From: Bugula neritina
Lineage: Eukaryota > Bryozoa > Gymnolaemata > Cheilostomatida > Bugulidae
Assembly: GCA_964035545.1 (NCBI GenBank)
Contig: OZ037765.1
Coordinates: 28,384,004 to 28,448,003 of the forward strand
DNA length: 64,000 nt
Direction: 5' to 3'
A model generated the notes under the pieces. It was not told where the DNA came from. It made no database searches and saw only the letters and a program-made list of their open reading frames with translations. The translations under genes were made by a program, and so were the position numbers. Positions 13,801 through 26,053 of this stretch are shown piece after piece (position 1 is the stretch's first letter; every line of letters begins with the position of its first letter).

Positions 13801-15981
13801 AGTGGCAGGTACTTTTATACAATATTACTCTACTATCTCTCACAGCCTACAGCCTAATTTGTTAACCTCTCTGTCCGACTTTATATATGTGAACCACATA
13901 ACTTGGAGGTAATAATACTCTTGATATTGATAACAATGATAGATTTGCACCAGTTTTTAAACTTATTATAATGCCCAATCATAATGATAACCGTTAATGT
14001 ATAATTGTTGTAGTAGTTATTATCAATTGCAATGCATATTAATTTATTTCATATGCCAGTAAGCATGAGTGTATTATTGATTCTTTTTAATTCAACTTAG
14101 CTGTTATGATGACCTTTATTATATTCATTATGTAAGCACAAAGTCAAATGTAATCAAATGAACACTCAAACGGATACTAATAGTGATAGTTATATTATTA
14201 GAAAAATTAAATTAATAATGCAATACTAATTGCAGTTAGTTACTCATTGTTAGTGATTACATCACTGGTAGTTCAGTATGGCTATCACTGACATACTAGT
14301 ATTAAATAATGTGATTATGATTATATTTTAGTTGAATTTACTTTTTATTTAAATTCGAATTTGAACTGCAATCTCAATTTGTTATAAAGTTTAACATTTG
14401 GTTGTTTTAAATATATGGCAACTGCCTATTCTTTCAAACATCAATTGTCTAATTTAATGAGAAAATTTATTTTATGTTGGGTTTGATGTTAAGTATTAGC
14501 ATCAACTTCAAATATTAGTTTCTGTATTGTTGCTATTCCTTGTTATTCTTATTACCATATTCTCAGTGGCTAGCATAGCTGTAACTGTCTAAGCCCTAAG
14601 GTATAGTCACAGTAACAGAGTTATAGTATGAGTATAGCTTATAGCCTATAGCCTTTATGTTAATTGTAGGTTACAAGTCTTTACTATACTTGTAGAATTT
14701 TTGCAACAATAATGTTTAAGTCCACATAGTACTGAACTTCATCAAAACCTGAAATGATACCTTATCTACTACACCACTAAAAAACCTTAAAATTAAGACC
14801 ATGAGAAAAAGAGTTTTCGATGTTTTATACAATGCAATTTTCTACAACAGATGTTATTAAGCAGCTGAGCTGACTGCCAATAACTATTTTTCAATAATGC
14901 TGGAACTCTGTATTCTAGCTTTAATATTTATATACTAGCATTTCTAGCTGCAGTTTTTTCTTTAGTCTTGATTTAATTGTAGAAATATAGGCCTACTAAA
15001 TTCGGTGGCTTTTTCTGTTATAATTTTAGAATATTGGTAAAATTTGGGTTAAATTACTTGGTAGTGTTAGAGTTTTATTAATCATCACAGCTATTAATTG
15101 TTTTTCAGAGTGAGCAAATTATTTTATCTATGACTTTCTTGCTCACCCTAAAGAGTTCATAAAGCTATCATGCCACCCTGCTTAGGGTTTTATTTTGCAT
15201 AAAATCGTTCATCAAAAAGTAGTTTAGAAAAAAAATTGAACAGAATTAGGATAAAAAAAACAATTTTTGGTAGCAAGTTCAAAATTCACATAACACAATA
15301 GAGTAACTATTTGCCTAATGGCTGATGCTTATATTATTTAAAATTAGATTAGATTTTAAATTAGATTTGTCTAAAATAGACTTAGTTGAACCCTGTTAAG
15401 ATAACTATATGTTTTTAAGTACCAATATTTTGATCAATCATGTTACTAAAAATAAATTGTTCAAAGGTTCGGTAACCTGGCATGTATGTAGAGTATTTAA
15501 AATAGTATTTAAAACTGAAGTTATGTTGGTGAAATCTGAATAATACTCAATCGTTCAAGGAACTTAGCAATCATTCAATGAGCAAATAAGTTGCAATAAA
15601 TTTAATATAAAGCAAATTAATTGTTCTAGTGTAGCATGGTATGAATGAAAATTAAAACAATAATCAATACAAGCATTCGTCATACACTGCTCAATCAGCC
15701 ATGCAGTACACAAGTTAGCTTTCAGTTTAGTAACTCCCCATCCTCTTCAGTTTCTTTTTAAATATACTGATTTATAGGAGTTAAAGCCTGTTCATAGTTT
15801 GCCGTATTTCTAGCATTAGATCTAGTTAAAACTACACAGATCAAACAGATTTAAATTGAAGCATGGTATGTTGAAGCTGCTTTTACAGCAGGATATGCAA
15901 CGCAGTTGTTGGTATATAATATTATCTTTTCATAATTTCAGACTGACTCAACATAATGATCTGGCCTATATTAACTTAGGG

Positions 15982-18900
15982 ATGGCTACAGAAACAGGAG
16001 AAAGCTTTAGCTCTCATGAAAATTCCCTAGATAATGCTAATGATTTGGAAGGTAATTTCATATTTTAATCAGCTCTTCATATTTTTGATACAGAAATTAA
16101 CCCAGTTCATACTATCCTATGCCAGAGTATTAAACGTAATTTTAACTGAACGTGGTGCACCGTGTCATTCTGGGGTGATCATCTTAAATATTGATAATAT
16201 GCACCATATTACAGCATTTGTTGTTTGAAATGAAATTATTGTCATAATAAATATGATAGTTGCTAATATTGTTAGCTCCTCTCACTTGTTCTATCTATAT
16301 AAATACTGTGTTTTATATTATAAATCATTCAACCTAATAAACTAGTAAATATTCCACATATTTATAAACGCCTACAAATTATTACAAATTACAACTATAC
16401 AAATAATTCCCAACACAACAAGTCAAGTACACCGGTTCATACTATGAAAACTAATGGTAAACTGACATTCAAATTACTAATGTATTTCTGCACTGCTGCA
16501 AAAAGTAGCTAATGAAACTTATGGGATGGTCCAACTCATCCCAAACTTTAGTGAGTTAAGCATACAAATTGCTATCACTGCCAACAGCTTGTCTTTTAGG
16601 ATATGATAATGAATTTATTCCTCCTGACCATTGCTATGAGTGTCCTATATGCATGATGTGCCTAAGAGAGCCCTACCAAACAGACTGTGGCCATAGGTTT
16701 TGTAGAAACTGTATAAAGCGTTGGCTTAGGTAAGCATGAAATGTGTCTATGTGTTTCTATGTTGTTTAGTTGTCTAGTCATCCTGAACATTGGTAAACGT
16801 GAAACAAAAAAATATTTGTGTACTGCTTTTGGAGTATGATAATGTTAGTCTAATGCTTTTTTGACAATTTCAGTCAGGATTGAAGGCCTCTGAAAGTAGT
16901 TTTTTGCCAACAAAAACATTTGGTTGATGGTATTTTATTATAGGTGTTGTTATAGTGTTGTGATCTATCTATACTGAACACTGTTATATGTAAATGCTCT
17001 GTGTGTTGTTATTAATATAGACATATGTACATAATGTTATTTTATCTGATGAAAAAATGATAGGCTTTTAGAACAATAGCATTGTGTCTGTAGAAGTTAA
17101 AAACTATTGAATCATATTATACAATGTTAATTAGTGTTGTGTGACGTTTGCATGAATAGAACTAATGCTCCTGGAAGGAAATGTCCAGCTTGCAATGACA
17201 TCCTCACTAGTGAACAAATATATCCAGACAATTTTGCTAAAAGAGAGATTTATTCTTTGGAAGCTAAATGCAGATATTCCAAGAGTGGATGCGAGGTGCA
17301 AGACAGTCTGAAGTCACTTTTAGTATGTAACAAAAATTGATTTCTCATTAGATTAGTCAATAATAATAACTTTGGCTAGTAACTCATGTAGATAATTATA
17401 CAGCAGATGGTAAGCAAAGTGGTGATTAGACTGAGAGAGTAGTAGCTGTGTGCAACATGCGTTGTTGGCATTTTATTTCATTTATTATGACTATATGTGT
17501 GCTAATCTATTTCAGACTATGGTTTAGATTGGCATCGTTGCTATGTCAATAGTGATGTTAATATTTCAGAATCACGAAAGGCATTGTGAATTTAGACCAA
17601 GGAAGTGTCCTAATTGTGGCCAGGTTGTTGTATGTAAAGACATGGACGAACATTTGAGTAAACTTTGCCCCAAACTAACTGTCGAATGTCAACTATGCAG
17701 ACACCATGTGCAACTCTCTAATCTAGATAACCATAGAAACTTGTGTGCTATAGGTAATAATTCTTGTCCGGATTGCGGTGAATCTTTAGACTCGAAGGTA
17801 ATTCTATTAGACTACTCAGACTATGTCCCATAATATTCTCAGTATTCACCTCTTTCTACTAGAATATGTAGACTGTATATGCTATAGCATCATGTCTTAT
17901 ATATGTAGATGCTATAGCATCACGTCTTATATATGTAGATGGTATAACATCATGTCTTATATATGTAGACGCTATAGCATCATGTCTTATATATGTAGAT
18001 GCTATAGCATCATGTCTTATATATGTAGATGCTATAGCATCATGTCTTATATATGTAGATGCTATAGCATCATGTCTTATATATGTAGATGCTATAGCGT
18101 ATCTTAGCATCCTATAGCAGACCTACAAGTTATCAGATATTCCACTGAACTAGTTATTACAGTGCTGGTTTTGCATCGCTCTGTGTGTTGGCTGACTGTA
18201 CTGACAAGTTTGTGTTGTTTATTCCATGTTTATGGTTGAGTATAAATCAAATTGCTAAACTCTGCAAGCTCTATGCCAGTGTGGAAATGCATTAGGAAGA
18301 GATAGTAATGTTTAGGTTGCCTGCATTTTGAGCAGTGGCATATCTCCCATCAGTAAGCTAGTAGCCAGCATAATAAGGGACATTTTGTACAAGTGTATCA
18401 TTTGTATGCAGATTTTGCTCTCTAGGCAGTAGTCAAAATAATGTATATTTTACTAACCTCTATTTCTTACGCAACACTCATGTGAATTCATGACTCATCT
18501 TAGCTTGATATAGTTTGTACAGCTCACAGCTATGCTGCTGGAAAACGAACTTTTTGAATAAATATTTCTCTCCCTTTCAATATATTTAGCATTGCTAATA
18601 GACGCCAAGAGCTCACAGAAAAAACTTAACTTGGTTGAATAACACTGAAAAATGTAGTTTCAGTATCATGCTTTACCTACCTTATGTACTACTGCCTCTG
18701 GTTACAGCTATTGTAATATTTACCTGCATGGAAATTTTTGAAATTTGTTAGCAGTTTAGATGTTTTCTTTATTGATTTAGAACTCAGCTGATAAGCTTCA
18801 CACCTGTTCGAAAGAGATGAGTAAATGTAGATTTAATAACTTTGGATGCAAATACAAGGTATGCATTTATTTATTCTAAGTGTGTTTCTTTCATTTATTC

Positions 18901-20149
18901 AAAGTTAATACTGTATATTTAGCTTTATTTCTAACCCCTACCTACAGGTTAAGTTATGTTTATTGCTTATTAATCCCATTGGAATAATAATTTCCTCTAG
19001 TCTTGGCTTTGTTGTTGCTGAATGTACAATAATGAGTTCACATTCTGAGCAAAAGGCATGCTGACCTATCTCAGCCGAGCTCAGGGAAATGAACTCAACT
19101 TGGTTCATGTTGTGCTGCTGTAAGAGGAAACTGAACTATTTGTTCATGTGATATCAACTGCTAACATTGATTGCTTTCAGGGTTTACAGACTGAGATGAG
19201 AAGCCACATGGAGCAGTATCAAAGAGAGCATTTAGCTATGCTAGCTGACTCAGTTGAGCAACTCATGTCAAAATACCCGAAACCATCCCCTGACGTTGCG
19301 GCAATGGGAGCACAATTACAAAACTTTTTCTCAGCTTCTACTAGTGCAGAGTGTGCACCTCGGGACCATGCAATGGCTGCTGCCGTTGATTTTGAAGAGG
19401 ATCTAAAAAAGCCTAAGTTAAAGCGGGCTGCCTCATTGGCCACTCAGCCAGAAAAGAGCTTTGTTGAATCTGAGTCTATGAGATATGGAAGTGGTGAATA
19501 TGCTGTGGAACAGTCTGGTGATGTGGTGTTGCAGCTTCGTAATCAAGTAGCTAGTCAGCAACAGCATATTATTGAACTTCAGTCTAAAGTTAATTATTTA
19601 GAGAGCACTGTTCAAGATGCCCGATCAGATTTACAGAATGTTAAATTGGATTTCAAGAGACGCTTGTGTCACGGAAGTTTTGTTTGGAGACTAAAGAATT
19701 ATAAGAAGTTGAGAGAAGAAGCAAGGCTCGGCGCCCCTAACTGTGTGCTTCATAGTCCAGGGTTTTACACTAGTTTTAATGGTTATCAGTTTTGTATAAG
19801 ACTCAATCTAAATGGAGTGGAGAATGCTCAAGGCACTCATTTATCATTATTTATTCACTTGATGCAGTCGGAGAATGATGACATCTTAGCTTGGCCTTTT
19901 ACCGGAAAAGTCACACTGACGATATGCGATCAGCACCAGGTGGCTAGCAAGCGCACTTCTATCTCGGAGACGCTGGTGGCAAAACCTGGTTTAGCAGCCT
20001 TTCAGCGACCAACCACTTTTAGAAACCACAAGGGTTTTGGGTACATGGAATTTGCGCCAATTTCGTATCTTGAAAGTGAAGACAGGTACTTCATCAAAGA
20101 CGATGTGCTGCTTATAAAAGCAGAGATTCGATCAACTTCTGTCTCTTAA
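15982..20149 (+). CDS. TRAF6: TRAF6-type adaptor / RING E3 ubiquitin ligase
   Basis: Six exons join in frame: 15982-16051, 16600-16729, 17160-17322, 17570-17797, 18781-18858 and 19181-20149 (stop TAA), giving 545 residues (human TRAF6 is 522). Domains: RING about residues 38-78 ([20 protein letters not shown]), preceded by GYDNEFIPP as in TRAF6. TRAF zinc fingers follow at about 80-222 with repeated Cys/His sets, including NFAKREI. Then a linker, a coiled coil near 320-370 and a C-terminal MATH/TRAF-C domain about 388-545, with [27 protein letters not shown] and [13 protein letters not shown]. By family it acts in the cytoplasm downstream of TLR/IL-1R or TNFR-type receptors and builds K63-linked ubiquitin chains. 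The start ATG gives a short N-terminal leader like TRAF6; the frame stays open upstream, so the 5' exon is slightly uncertain. No stops or frameshifts. Confidence 0.93.
17881..18103. repeat. 30-bp minisatellite in a TRAF6 intron
   Basis: Seven 30-bp copies in perfect register plus a partial eighth. The unit contains CTATAGCATCATGTCTTATA, then TATGTAGATG. It sits 83 bp after exon 4. It keeps ORFs open on both strands (17823-18107 and 17859-18110), which are repeat artefacts. Confidence 0.95.
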
Positions 20150-22931
20150 CCAGGCTGCTTGGATTTCAATTAGTTTTTGGCCAGTAGAAATTCCTTTCTT
20201 ATTAGGTAATTTAATATGAGTAATACCAGCTTACTTGTCTCTCTAATCATATACAGAAGCATTCTATTGTAAACATTGGCAGCAATAAGACTTTTTCGTT
20301 TGATTATTTTATTTTGTGTAAATTTTTATTCTAGTTGCTATCTTGTTTTATGTAGTGTGTTGATATATTTGACTTTATTGTCATTGCTGTTTTCATTAAT
20401 AACTTATTGGAAAAATGGATAATTAGATTTAACAATGTAGATTTTATACAGATTTGACTGGAATTTTAGTGTAGTAGAAATCTATGATATTTTTGCCTTG
20501 TTTCAATTATTTATACTTGTTAGTACTGGTGTTGGTACTGGTGAAATTAGAACACCTTTTCGAACCTATACTTGATTACTTCCTGCATTGCTTTTGTTAT
20601 CAAATTACCCAGTCTGCAAAGTGTTTCTCATTCAGTTGATTGATTACCATTTACTGTGTTCTTATTGGCTTAACGAATAGCCAATAGAAACGCAGATTTG
20701 ACATGAGATGAATTTTTTCACAAATATGCTTTGTTTACATAAGTGATAAGTTTTATTCAGCAATACCTACAAAACATGCCATGATCACATAGTCAAGGGG
20801 GTCCAAAAGTGAAGATTTTTATTGTTTAAATGATATTGCTGATTGTTTTTGAGTGTTGAAGTTATTTTAGTGCCCAAAAATTTGGCACTCCTATAATATT
20901 ATATACTGCTTACTAAGCTACTAGGTAAAATGAACTACTGTAATTTAGAAAAGAATGCAGAAGTTGGCAGAAATTTTGTAACTATTTATAACTGATAATC
21001 TGAAGAATAGTATTTAGTTGAAGAGGGTAATGAACTTGGCAAGTTGCTCAAAGTAGCTACCAGCTCCTACTCTAATATACTCAACACCTAAAGCATACAG
21101 ATTTTCAATAATTGTCATGCAACATGAAATGAAGCAGAAAGGTTTATTCCATTGATGTCAAGTAACCAAGTAACTTAGTAGCTTTGCCAAGTTCATGGAC
21201 ACTATAAGATACTGGGCACCATGCAACAAATTTGCCTATTATCTATGGAGATGCGTAAACTTAAAAATTGCAATAATAAAGCTTTATCTTATCAGTGTTA
21301 GTACACAGCTAGAGCATCTAATACGCCTGCAGGCAAATAAAAGCTAAACTTTGATTGCATTGTTTTGCATAAGTTGGCGACATTTGCAAACTTCCTGCAG
21401 TGAAGTAATAATTTAAACACCTGGATTTTATAATTAGCAAATAACAAATATCATAAATAGTAATTTATAATTATTATACTGTATTTGATATTATAATTAA
21501 TAGTGAGAAAGTCACAGTGACCTAAAGTAAAACTTTGCTTTTTATTCACTCAATAATTTCAATAACAACCCAACACCTTTGTAAAATATAACATGACAGA
21601 TTAAAAGTTGAGAAGCATTATTTGTGTAGGGATACTATGATTTTATTTTGCATTTAATATTAGTCTGCTTATACTATTTCAGCAATCTTTATTAATTTAT
21701 TTGATTGATCATCTGTATATTACTTTGGCATTGAATGCTTAAAACCTTTAAAGAGGCAATAAATTATATTAATTCAAATTAGCATAATTTCTTTGATATG
21801 CAAACTGCAGAAACTTTAAAATATCTCCTATGTTTGTTTGACAAGTAATGAGCACTTTAAAACCCTAGAAGTGACTTGACTTTTATATGGCTGAGTTTTG
21901 CTTTTTCTTTAATTTTGCTTAGAGCATTGGATAGGTGTAATAGGAATTGTCTCCTCTTGCAGTTTAACACCGTCTAAACTCTAAGCTAAATAAAAAAGAA
22001 GAATATGTAATTTATTGTATATAATGCAAAATTCAAATTAACATCTGAAAAAAATATAATCAATTTCAAGTAAGTAAATTATTGAAAAAGGCATGATGAT
22101 GATGAACTCTTTATTGATAAAATAATACAAGAAAAAAAAGAAAATACCTCTAGTTGCAGGCAAAGATGAAAGTTAATATTTTCGAATGAAAAAGGCAACT
22201 CTGCATGAAGAGATAACTATCGAAGATTTTGATGGGCCCAAGTTTCTATTTAATGAATATGTTAGAATTTATCATGTAGATAATTTCTAATTTGAATACT
22301 TACGCTCATGACTTTCTCTATAAACAGCTCCAAAGTGGGAGTGACTCCGAGTTCTATAGTTGGCGGTTCTCGAGCTTGAAGTTTGGGGTCCGAGCTTTAC
22401 AAGTATCACTCTCGATCTGGACCCAAAAGCGCGTTCTTCACTAGTAGTACTAGAGTAAAGTTGTGAAACTATTATACTATTTTCTAACACACATATATAC
22501 GGTAAAATTCCAATAACATAAGATTATCGTATTGGTAAAATGTACTCTTCGCCAACTTGATTTAAAAAAATTATATTACAAAATTGAAATTCAAGTTGAA
22601 CTTGAGAACATCGAGCGAGTTCGACATGGCAGCCCACGCTCAAGAAAACAAATTTGATTTTCACAAGTTGAAGTCTAGCATTCAGGTAGTTACTGTTACA
22701 ACTGTGGCTGTATTGAATATAAACCTACTCAGTTTAAGATAAAAAAGCTATTTTGTCAAGTTGAAATATTTTTGTAAGCTATAGCTAATGCCTAATGCCA
22801 ATGGTAATACTAATACTCAGTAATACTAATAGTAATACTAATACTGTAGTAATACTAATAGTAATACTAATAGACTTAGAGTTAGTGTATAACTAATTAC
22901 TAAGTATAACCATAGCCGACTAGTAGTAGTA
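20150..22931. other. Intergenic, 3' of TRAF6
   Basis: No gene recognised in about 2.8 kb. The left end is the TRAF6 3' UTR. The right end is a TAATAC-type tract (about 22800-22870) into which a LINE is inserted. ORF 22287-22490 (-) resembles nothing known to me. Confidence 0.55.
22090..22141 (-). mobile_element. Possible LINE 3' tail fragment
   Basis: On the minus strand: T-rich run, TATTTTATCAATAAAGAG, then TTCATCATCATCATG. An AATAAAG followed by a short trinucleotide tail is a common look for non-LTR retrotransposon 3' ends. No coding sequence is attached, so this is weak. Confidence 0.3.
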
Positions 22932-24835
22932 CTACTTACTTACTTCGATACTTCGACTTTAGCACACGCTAGATCACCATAAGGCGCAAGAGGCGTGCCT
23001 CAGCAGCTTGTTACAATACATTTGACATAGAATTATAACTGTATTTGCATACATTATGCATTTTAAATTTGGCAATTGTAGTACCTTTCAGGTTATCATT
23101 TATCAAGTATTTGGGGAGTTCCAATTCTTAGGTCTCTAATAGTGCGCGGTAGGAAGCTGTTATGATATGCTGTGCACATGGCAGATATCGCAGTTGGTAT
23201 TCCGTTAGAGGCAGCCCTCGTGGTAACGGTAGCGGTTGATTTGTCCCTTGTCAGTTCAGTGTAGCTGGAAGATAATGCCTGATGACATTCTTCTTTGGAC
23301 AGGATCTTCAAAAGGAGGGTTATTCGTAGGCTTTTGCGACGATCTTCCAGTGATGATATGTTGAGTTGTTCTCTTGCATCACTGATGCTAGCCTCCCGGC
23401 CTTTGAGACAGCAGATGAATCTAATAGCTCGGTTCTGGACTAACTCAATTTCTTTCACAAGTTGCTTTGTTACAGGATCCCAAGTGGTTGCAGCGTATTC
23501 TAGTATAGGTCTGCAGAGAGTCATATATGCCAGCAGCTTTGCTTTCTTGGGAGCTCCATAGAGGGATAGCTTTAGCATGCCAAGAACCTTGTATGCTTTG
23601 TTTATTTTCTTAGTTATGTGGCTGTGAAACTTGAGGTTAGATTGTAGTGTAACTCCAAGGTAGGTAATCTCATCTACGTAAGGCAATGTTTCTCCCCCTA
23701 GTCGATATGATGGTAGAATTTGGGGATCTTTGCCAAATGACATGATTCGGCATTTTGAGGAGTTGAACGGCATCTTCCACTTCAGAGACCAATTCTCAAT
23801 CTGTTCAATATTCTTTTGGAATTTTCGGACATCATCTAGGGAGTCCACCTCTTGAAAAATCAGTGTGTCATCAGCAAATAAACTGACACTGCAACTTAGT
23901 AGATCAGGGAGATCATTGATGTAAAGAAGGAATAGGGTGGGCCCCAGGACAGAGCCCTGTGGAACGCCAGAAAAGACTGGTAATCTACCAGAAGAGTGGC
24001 CATCTATGATTACTTGCTGCTCTCGCTTTGTCAAAAAATTCTGGAGCCATCGGAGTATGTGAGGATTAATTCCATCAACGACGCTTAACTTATGTATGAG
24101 TAGCTTGTGGGGGACTTTGTCGAAGGCCTTCTGGAAGTCGAGGACAAGAGCATGAGTGGTGTGAGAGTTGTTCATTGACCTGGCAATTTCATGGAGGGTT
24201 CCACAAAGCTGTGTTTCGCAGGACAAGCCACGACGGAAACCATGTTGACGATTATGGAGGATGGGATCTAACAGTTTATTGAGATAGTGTAGCACAATGT
24301 GTTCCAGTAACTTGCAAGGTATACTGGTTAATGATATTGGTCGATAGTTGTTTGGCATATCTAGCTGGCCTTTCTTGTGGACAGGGATGATGTTGGCTAG
24401 CTTCCATCCCGCAGGAAGTTTGGCACTGCGCAAGGATGCGTTAAAGATTAGTGTTAGGCAGTTGGCTATCAATCTAGTATCGATGCAGAGATGCTCTTTG
24501 TTAAGTCCGTCCGGACCAGGTGCCTTACCAGTTTTGAGATCGTTCAGAAGCTTTTCCACCCCATCGGGAGTCACATTCAGATCATCATCATCAGAGTGAT
24601 AAGGGAGGTCGTCGGTGAAGAAATCTTGCTGGCAGAACTGTTGCTGAAAAAAATTATTGAGTATCTCAGCATTTTCTCGAGGATCAGTTGTGGAAGTACC
24701 ATTAGGGTGAGTAAGTGTCAGCATGGGTTTTGTTTTGTTCTGAATATTCTTCAGATATTTAAAGAAGGGTTTGCTGTTTCCAGCTTCCAATGGTCCGCAT
24801 ACCACTTCAGTGTATAGTTGTAGACCTACTACTAC
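22932..24835 (-). mobile_element. 5'-truncated non-LTR retrotransposon (LINE)
   Basis: It consists of the RT-bearing ORF (23096-about 24800), a 3' UTR of about 150 bp (22947-23095) and an AAGT tetranucleotide tail (22932-22946, minus strand). The endonuclease half expected upstream is absent, so the copy is 5' truncated, as target-primed reverse transcription often leaves. Both flanks are TAG/TAC-rich simple sequence (near 22920 and 24825), so an exact target-site duplication cannot be fixed by eye. Confidence 0.85.
23096..24800 (-). CDS. LINE reverse transcriptase (C-terminal part of ORF2-type protein)
   Basis: The frame is open without a stop for 586 codons, from 24856 to the stop at 23096; only about residue 20 onward reads as LINE protein. 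Reverse-transcriptase blocks appear in order: IPVHKKGQLDMPNNYRPISL (finger/palm start), HGFRRGLSCETQL, LDFQKAFDKVPH (first catalytic Asp), GVPQGSVLGPTLFLLYINDL, FADDT at about residue 328 (catalytic Asp pair) and a C-terminal region with LEYAATTWDP. The arrangement resembles the Jockey/CR1-type clades; I do not assign the clade. No endonuclease domain remains and no translation start is evident, so the copy cannot move on its own. The intact frame suggests recent insertion. Confidence 0.93.
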
Positions 24836-26053
24836 TAGTACTATTACTACGATCATTTTAATTTTGCTTCAAAGTGAAAGTAACAGTTGAGGTTGACTCG
24901 ACATAAAAGTGTATCACTATAATACTGACTATCACTATAGTAATACTCAAATAGTCAGTATGAGTATAACTATAAGTATAAGTAAAACCTGAGGCTAATA
25001 TCAATCAATATCAAATTGAATATGAAATTGAATATGATCAATGATGACTATTTATTAATAATATTAATATTACTATTAGTATTAGTTTAATATTGAACTT
25101 TTTACAATATTTATATTGTAACATAAAATTTAACAGGCTCAAAGGGGTGCTTATGTATTAATTATATTACTATTAGTATTATCATCATTATGCTTATGCT
25201 TAGCCTTATTGCGATAAAAATCACAATGAACTTAAATAATGAATTACTGCTGTATTAAATTTAGCACTAATAACAATAACATTATTGTACAGTTACTAAT
25301 AGTAATTGTGATTCAATGATAATTGTATTTAGATGATCACTGAGCTACCGTGATCTTAGGGTTAGACTGGTGAGTCATAGGTTCTAACCCCAGTAAAGGC
25401 CATTAATGATGTTAGGAAGAGTAACCAGTCATAATTGCTGCTGTGCCCCATCTGAATAAGTCTTTAGCCCATTTTCATCAGGGATTTTTCACAGAGATAG
25501 TGACTATAAACTTGCGCGAGAGTTTATTTACTAATAAACCATACAAGTATACCAGGTCCTAACTTCCATGGTAACACCAAGTCTAACGTTTGGTGTTTAT
25601 AACAAGATATATAACAGTTGAATTGTTTTATAATTTTAAGCAATTTCCTGCCATTATTTGATTACATTTTTGCTTTAGTTTTGTTCAGCTCAAGAAAATC
25701 ACCATAATTGTTACTATTAATATTATTATTATTATTATTGTTAATACAATAGTATAAGTAATCCAGTATTACTAGTACCGTTTGTTTGCCAAGTGCATTA
25801 TTCATGGATTGCAGTTGGATCTCTGTTAAAAGTGCATATTAATAAAATAATTTTGTATTTATAGAATATAAATCTAAAAGCAGTAAATAAGTCACTTTAT
25901 AATATGTTTCAAATAATGAAAATCTACAAAACCTTTTCACTGAATCAATATTAAGTTAATTTAGCAAGTTAGTTGGTTGTTAGTTGGTATTTTCTGACCA
26001 AACTATCTTTAATGTTTTTGAGAAATTATACATCATCATCACTTTGCTTGTAG
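24836..26053. other. Region upstream of the first recognised THOC1 exon
   Basis: It contains TAATAC-type repeats (about 24830-25100), one SINE (listed separately) and unassigned AT-rich sequence. The THOC1 start codon and first coding exon should lie here or be very short; I could not place them. Confidence 0.5.
25335..25527 (+). mobile_element. tRNA-derived SINE, copy 1
   Basis: A box-B-like GGTTCTAACCCC lies at 25380-25391, preceded by a tRNA-like GACTGGTGAGTCATAG. The body (AAAGGCCATTAATGATGTTA, then CAGTCATAATTGCTGCTGTG) and the 3' part (CATCAGGGATTTTTCACAGA, then GTGACTATAAACTTGC) match copy 2 at 26863-27028 along their length, in opposite orientation. Head region partly decayed; no clear target-site duplication seen. 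Confidence 0.75.

Larger units (their letters stand above)
10810..15981. other. Intergenic region between divergent MFSD10 and TRAF6 genes
   Basis: About 5 kb between two head-to-head genes. It holds long TAATAC/TAATAG simple-repeat tracts and a decayed LINE fragment (listed separately). No other coding exon recognised; ORFs such as 12162-12428 and 13062-13244 look random or repeat-derived. Both promoters must lie here, but I find no diagnostic motif. Confidence 0.6.

Noticed and set aside
17823-18110. ORFs on both strands at the 30-bp repeat
   Set aside because: Repeat artefacts: the 30-bp unit is a multiple of three and lacks stops in these frames; it lies in a TRAF6 intron.
23295-24817. 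Plus-strand ORFs opposite the reverse transcriptase
   Set aside because: Antisense shadows of the LINE coding frame with no family resemblance.
25340-25400. Possible tRNA gene
   Set aside because: Has a box-B-like arm but no full cloverleaf, and the same sequence recurs at 26863-27028 with a shared non-tRNA body, so it is a SINE head.
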